The notes under the pieces: generated by a model
Told to the model about the DNA's origin: nothing
Database searches by the model: none
The model's input: the letters and a program-made list of their open reading frames with translations, nothing else
Shown: piece by piece, positions 7,014 to 10,639 of the stretch
Position numbering within the stretch: position 1 is the stretch's first letter
How the letters are laid out: each line of letters starts with the position of its first letter
NCBI GenBank assembly: GCA_003024985.2
Contig: PXIH01S0001758.1
DNA length: 10,639 nucleotides
Direction: 5' to 3' (one strand)
From: Euperipatoides rowelli
Lineage: Eukaryota > Onychophora > Udeonychophora > Euonychophora > Peripatopsidae
Position numbers and translations under genes: made by a program

Positions 7014-8330
7014 CAAATTTGTGTTGCCACCTTGTTTATTTTATACACCAATCAAATTTGTGTTTCCACCTTGTTTATTTTACACACCAATCAAATTTGT
7101 GTTGCCACATCTTTTATTTTACACACCAATCAAATTTGTGTTGCCACTCTTTTATTTTACACACCAATCAAATCAGTGGTGCCACTTCCTTTATTTTGCA
7201 CATTTAATCAGATTTAATTTGTTATTGTCACCTCTTTTATTTTCCACACTTTTAATTTGCACTCCAATAAAATTTGTGTTGCAATTTCTTTTATTTGCAT
7301 AAATAATCTGATTTAAGTTGTGTTGCCACCTTTTTGTTTTACACACCAATTCAAATTTATGTTGCCATTTCTTTTATTTTGCACATTTAATCTGATTTAT
7401 TTTGTGTTACAACCTTATTTATTTTACACACCAGTCAAATTTGTGTTGCCACTTATTTTATTTTGCATATTTAATTTGATTTAATTTGTATTTCCACCTC
7501 TTTATTTCATGCACCCAATCAAATTGTGTTACAACTTCTTTGATTTTGCACACTTAATCTGATGTAATTTGTGTTGCCACCTCTTTTATTTTCCACACTT
7601 TTAATTTGTACTCCAATCAAATTTGTGTTGTAATTTATTTTATTTGCATAAATAATCTGATTTAATTAGTGTTATCTCCTTTTTATTTTACCCACCAATT
7701 CAAATTTATGTTGCCACTTCTTTGATTTTGCACAATCATTTAATCTGATTAAATTTTGTTGCCACCTCTTTATTTTATGCACCTAATCAAATTTGGGTTG
7801 CAAAATCTTTGATTTTGCACCCTTAATCTGATTTAATTTGCATTGCCACCTTGTTTATTTTGCACACCTAATCAAATTTGTATTGCCATTTCTTTTATTT
7901 TCCACACTTAATCTGATTTAATTTGTGTTGCCAACTCTTTATTTTACACACCCAATTAAATTTATGTTAAAACCTTTTTGACTTTGCACACATAATCTGA
8001 TTTAATTTGTTGCCACCTCTTTATTTTATGCACCTAATCAAATTTGTGTTGCAACATCTTTGATTTTGCACACTTAACCTGATTTAATTTGTTTTACCAA
8101 TTTGTTTATTTTGCAGAACTAATGAAATTTGTGTTGCAATTTCTTTTATTTTCCACATTTAATCTGATTTAATTTAAGTTATAACCTACACCCAATCAAA
8201 TTTATTTTATTTAGCACACATAGTCTGACATAATCTGTGTTGCCACTTCATTTATTTTACACATCCAATCAGATTTGTGTTGCAACTTCTTTTATTTTGC
8301 ACATCAATCTGGTTTGTATTTCGAAATAAA
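7014..8330 (+). repeat. Satellite array, 39-45 bp monomers with higher-order structure
   Basis: About 30 tandem monomers. Type A is 38-40 bp and starts caaatttgtgttgccac; type B is about 43-45 bp and starts ctgatttaatttgtgttgcc. Both continue with ...tttattttacacaccaat variants. The left end is four A units in a row (7014, 7053, 7092, 7131). Further right A and B mostly alternate, giving dimers of about 84 bp. Longer periods are superimposed: 7760-7919 matches 8011-8170 at an offset of 251 bp, and 7233-7365 matches 7582-7714 at 349 bp. The open frames seen across the left part are artefacts of a 39-bp unit, a multiple of three lacking stops in several phases. Confidence 0.95.
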
Positions 8331-8536
8331 TTTATTTTGGACTTTTAGTGTAGCTAAAATAAATCTATATTAATATGAAAACTATTTTTTTCTCTTATTT
8401 GCTTGTAAATTTAGTACTGTTTTAATGAGCATAATATTTCCAATTTATTTATTATATAAATTACTACCTGGGGTTTTTTAGAAATTATTTTGCTGTAACT
8501 ATAACTTTATAATGCCTCTTTTTTCTCATTATACAG
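8331..8536. other. AT-rich flank of the satellite
   Basis: The satellite pattern fades at about 8330 after a final degenerate monomer. The following bases are A/T-rich. The last part (8517-8536) is a pyrimidine-rich run ending in atacAG, which could serve as a splice acceptor for the island that follows. Confidence 0.6.
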
Positions 8537-8722
8537 AACTTTTGCAACATATCCATCAATGTCCATGCATCATTGATTGCCTTGCTCAAATTCTGTCCAT
8601 AATATTAAAATGTTTCACACAGAGATGTGGACAAGGTTCACTGATGAGGTCTTTGAGGCCTTTGATGCTTCTGATAGGATGCTCAGCCTCCAAATCTTGT
8701 AACCATGGTGATTTGACTGTCT
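8537..8722. other. GC-richer, exon-like island, strand uncertain
   Basis: The stretch, especially 8630-8715, has normal coding-like composition in AT-rich surroundings. On + it follows a good acceptor (ctcttttttctcattatacAG), but each + frame contains stops early or changes phase: one reads MWTRFTDEVFEAFDASDRML at 8625-8684, and the frame with an ATG at 8512 runs to 8724. On - a frame is open from 8768 to a TGA at 8586-8588 and includes WLQDLEAEHPIRSIKGLKDL. Neither product is recognised. It may be an exon, a conserved non-coding element or a transposon remnant. Confidence 0.3.
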
Positions 8723-8957
8723 GATAAATTAAATATTGCTTTATCAGGATGTATTTGTTCTGAACGAATCAATAATTAGATAATGGTCAAACAATATTTT
8801 AAAACCTGAACATTTATTTCATACAATTGACAGGTAACATCAATTTTAATGTTATTCAAGATTTATATTCAAAAAGGGATATACTGTAGCTTCTAATTTT
8901 TAAGAAGAAAATGAATTATTTGGATGTTATTTTCTGTAATTATTAATCACCTTGCCT

Positions 8958-8963
8958 TTTATT
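8958..8963 (-). promoter_or_regulatory. Possible polyadenylation signal (AATAAA, minus strand)
   Basis: The + strand reads TTTATT, so the minus strand reads AATAAA about 85 bases downstream of the stop codon of the putative terminal exon at 9048-9151. The hexamer is frequent by chance in such AT-rich DNA, so it only supports that exon weakly. Confidence 0.2.
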
Positions 8964-9047
8964 ATTTTGTGTTTTAAATGATTGACTCTGCTCTAAAAAC
9001 AAATAAATAAAAAAAATTGATGCCAATGTAGACTTTTTAAAGAATAT

Positions 9048-9151
9048 TTAGCACACAACAGCATTTTCACTCCTCCGCTTCTTGTATCCATTATGCATCT
9101 GCAACTCTAAGGCAAATGCAGAAGAGATATCCCATCCAGAGAGATGCTTCA
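9048..9151 (-). other. Possible minus-strand terminal exon, unrecognised
   Basis: On the minus strand a long T tract followed by ataAG (AG at 9153-9152) makes a good 3' splice site. After two leading bases the frame reads 33 codons, starting KHLSGWDISSAFALELQMHN and continuing GYKKRRSENAVVC, to a TAA at 9050-9048. The segment is visibly GC-richer than its flanks, and an AATAAA follows downstream on the same strand. The peptide looks like ordinary protein, with an amphipathic part and a basic GYKKRR motif, but I do not recognise it. All + strand frames over this stretch are also open, so reading-frame openness alone proves little. No upstream exon was identified to about 10.1 kb. Confidence 0.3.
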
Positions 9152-9156
9152 CTTAT

Positions 9157-9800
9157 AAAAAAAAAAACTGATTTAAAACTTTTATGATGAAATACTTCTT
9201 TGGGTTAAATTCTGAATATCTGATTATAAAGATGGCCTACATACTAGACGTAAAGTATCAAAAATTAGCCTGCACATTTGGAATATCTGATTGTTCAAAA
9301 TTGGTGAATTTTACTAGTACATACACTACAGGTGGTATTTAAATTACCAATTGGTGGCACTTTTATATTAAGCAGAACTTTAGTATATTTGACATGATAA
9401 GCTTTCATTTAATGAATATTTTCAGAATTTTTAGAGAAACAAGTTTTTTTTTGAAAGTAGCATTACTGGTTGATTTAAGTCTACTGAAATTTTGTCTGAT
9501 TTGTATTCGGATTGTAGAAAAATTGTTATTTATTATATGATTACATTTATACAATGTGATGGAAAGCTTGGAGGCTCAAGTAAATATAATGCTGGACTAG
9601 TTTATTATACCAGTCGTAAATTACTGTTAATTCTCAGATACATTCATAATTTCAAAATTTTAAATTGTTGATGAATTCTTAAATAGCTGATAATTATCTG
9701 AAATTGAACAGGTATAATATGTCACACCCTCAGAACATTAGTTTAGTAAGTAAAAAAAATTAGCTTAATACACTCAGAGCTAAAGTAAACCCCTCTATCC
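9157..9800. other. AT-rich stretch, no gene seen
   Basis: Only scattered short frames are present. The motif gaatatctgatt occurs twice about 70 bases apart (near 9212 and 9281), too short to call a repeat family. A slightly GC-richer patch at 9558-9600 shows no supported frame. Confidence 0.55.
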
Positions 9801-9872
9801 AATGCATTACTGTTTTAAGTCTATTTCATTATATTGTCTGTATACTAGGGCTGATAAATACAGTAATGCATT
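9801..9872. repeat. 13-bp perfect inverted repeat, 46-base spacer
   Basis: aatgcattactgt at 9801-9813 is the exact reverse complement of 9860-9872. It could be the terminal repeat of a short MITE-like element or an RNA stem. No flanking duplication is clear. Confidence 0.65.
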
Positions 9873-9916
9873 TAAAAAAAAATATGACTAGCAGTGCATT
9901 AAAGTAGTTACAAATG

Positions 9917-9976
9917 TGCACCCCCAAAATATGATTTGTCTTACTACACTAACTGCTGAGGGTGCAATGTGTAGTA
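9917..9976. repeat. Pair of interleaved short inverted repeats
   Basis: tgcaccc (9917-9923) pairs with gggtgca (9960-9966), and tactacac (9942-9949) pairs with gtgtagta (9969-9976). The second stem straddles the right arm of the first, so both cannot form fully at the same time. The clustering of inverted repeats here suggests remnants of a small DNA element. Confidence 0.5.
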
Positions 9977-9990
9977 GATAGCTCAACATA

Positions 9991-10138
9991 TTTAGTGTTA
10001 AACACTTTAGTTGGTCTTAGGGTTGACGTTAATAAAACAGTTAGGAATGTAAAAAAAAAAAAAAAAAACTTTTGTTGTCTGATCTCTCATTTAATGTTAA
10101 ACTCCTTTAGTTGGAGTTAGGGTTAGGTTCAGTTTAGG
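9991..10138 (+). repeat. Imperfect direct repeat pair with TTAGGGTT motifs
   Basis: 9991-10045 and 10090-10138 align: tttagtgttaaacactttag versus tttaatgttaaactccttta, then ttgg..ttagggtt and ending in a gttagg/tttagg motif. The offset is about 99 bp. Between them lies an A18 run (10051-10068). The TTAGGGTT strings resemble telomere-type repeats, but only one or two units are present, so an interstitial telomere is not claimed. Confidence 0.6.
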
Positions 10139-10147
10139 ATAAAAGTT

Positions 10148-10148
10148 N
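10148..10148. other. Assembly join or undetermined base (single N)
   Basis: A single N interrupts AT-rich DNA shortly after the repeat pair. Unlike the other three Ns, no duplicated sequence was seen on either side. Confidence 0.6.
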
Positions 10149-10302
10149 TCTAATAACAGAAAATTTGTAGCTGAAGTTGTTTTTCAAGAATTCTGGGCTT
10201 ATTTGTAATGTATGACTTTTTTTCTAACATTTCCTGCCAACAATATATTATATTTTCCTTAACAGTAAATAACCCCTATTTTACTACATATCTCACTTCA
10301 TT
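10149..10302. other. AT-rich spacer before second satellite block
   Basis: No gene, repeat copy or motif was recognised between the N and the first satellite monomer. Confidence 0.6.
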
Positions 10303-10639
10303 GTTATTTTGCACATTTAATCTGATTTAATTTATGTTGCCACCTCTTTTATTGTACACACCAATCAAATTTGTGTTGCCACCTCATTTATTTTACACAC
10401 CAATCAAATTTGTGTTGCCAACTATTTTATTTTACACACCAATCAAATTTATCTTTTATTTTACATACCGGTACCAACCAAATTTGTGTTGTCACTTATT
10501 TTATTTTGCACATTTAATCTGATTTAATTTGTGTTGACATCTCTTTTATTTTACACACCAATCAAATTTGTGTTGCCACCTTGTTTATTTTATACACCAA
10601 TCAAATTTGTGTTTCCACCTTGTTTATTTTACACACCAA
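10303..10639 (+). repeat. Satellite array, second block (continues past the window)
   Basis: Same family and orientation as 7014-8330. A-type monomers start at 10366, 10405 and 10444, an A/B pair at 10479 and 10519, and A units again from 10563. The monomer at 10444-10478 is only 35 bp and carries an unusual ccggtacc insertion. The last 77 bases, 10563-10639, are identical to 7014-7090. Confidence 0.95.

Noticed and set aside
6985-7302. Three overlapping + strand open frames with repeating FYFTHQSNLC / YTPIKFV-like peptides
   Set aside because: They are translations of the 39-bp satellite. The unit is a multiple of three and lacks stops in several phases, so all frames stay open together. 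The same applies to 10334-10522.
7014-8330. CRISPR array
   Set aside because: Repeats are contiguous and diverged with no unique spacers, and the surroundings are eukaryotic; this is a satellite.
10010-10130. Interstitial telomere (TTAGGG)n
   Set aside because: Only isolated TTAGGGTT strings are present, not a tandem array.

Overview
The window looks like AT-rich, repeat-dominated, non-coding DNA from a eukaryote, most likely an invertebrate animal. The signs are a compound (AT)n/(GATA)n microsatellite, a long satellite array of about 40 bp units, decayed transposable-element fragments with polyA-like tails, splice-site-like signals and no bacterial-type operons. The species cannot be named from the sequence. 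Single-base N characters at 2370, 5771, 7013 and 10148 look like contig joins. Two of them coincide with duplicated contig-edge sequence, so the large-scale order of the pieces should be treated with caution.

Layout. 1-63: microsatellite. About 172-742: two islands of higher GC with coding-like reading frames and no recognised product. 743-2295: AT-rich DNA without a gene. 2296-2369: a dispersed repeat, seen again at 3957-4031, that runs into the first N. 2371-2499: a long near-perfect hairpin whose left arm is repeated at 5723-5770. 2815-3538: a broken coding relic with a partial CCHC zinc-knuckle pattern. 4672-5140: T/G homopolymers, then a 200 bp G-rich polypurine block ending in a retroelement-like tail. 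5286-5368: a possible small exon. 5772 to about 6454: the decayed 3' end of a non-LTR retrotransposon, recognisable by its C-terminal reverse-transcriptase region. 7014 to about 8330 and 10303-10639: a satellite with alternating 39-40 bp and 43-45 bp monomers and higher-order repeats of 251 and 349 bp. Between the satellite blocks are two small GC-richer islands (8537-8722 and 9048-9151, the latter resembling a minus-strand terminal exon) and a cluster of inverted and direct repeats (9801-10138).

No intact protein-coding gene, tRNA, rRNA or CRISPR array is supported. The elements do not form a functional system that I can see. The most notable structure is the layered satellite and its relation to the assembly joins.
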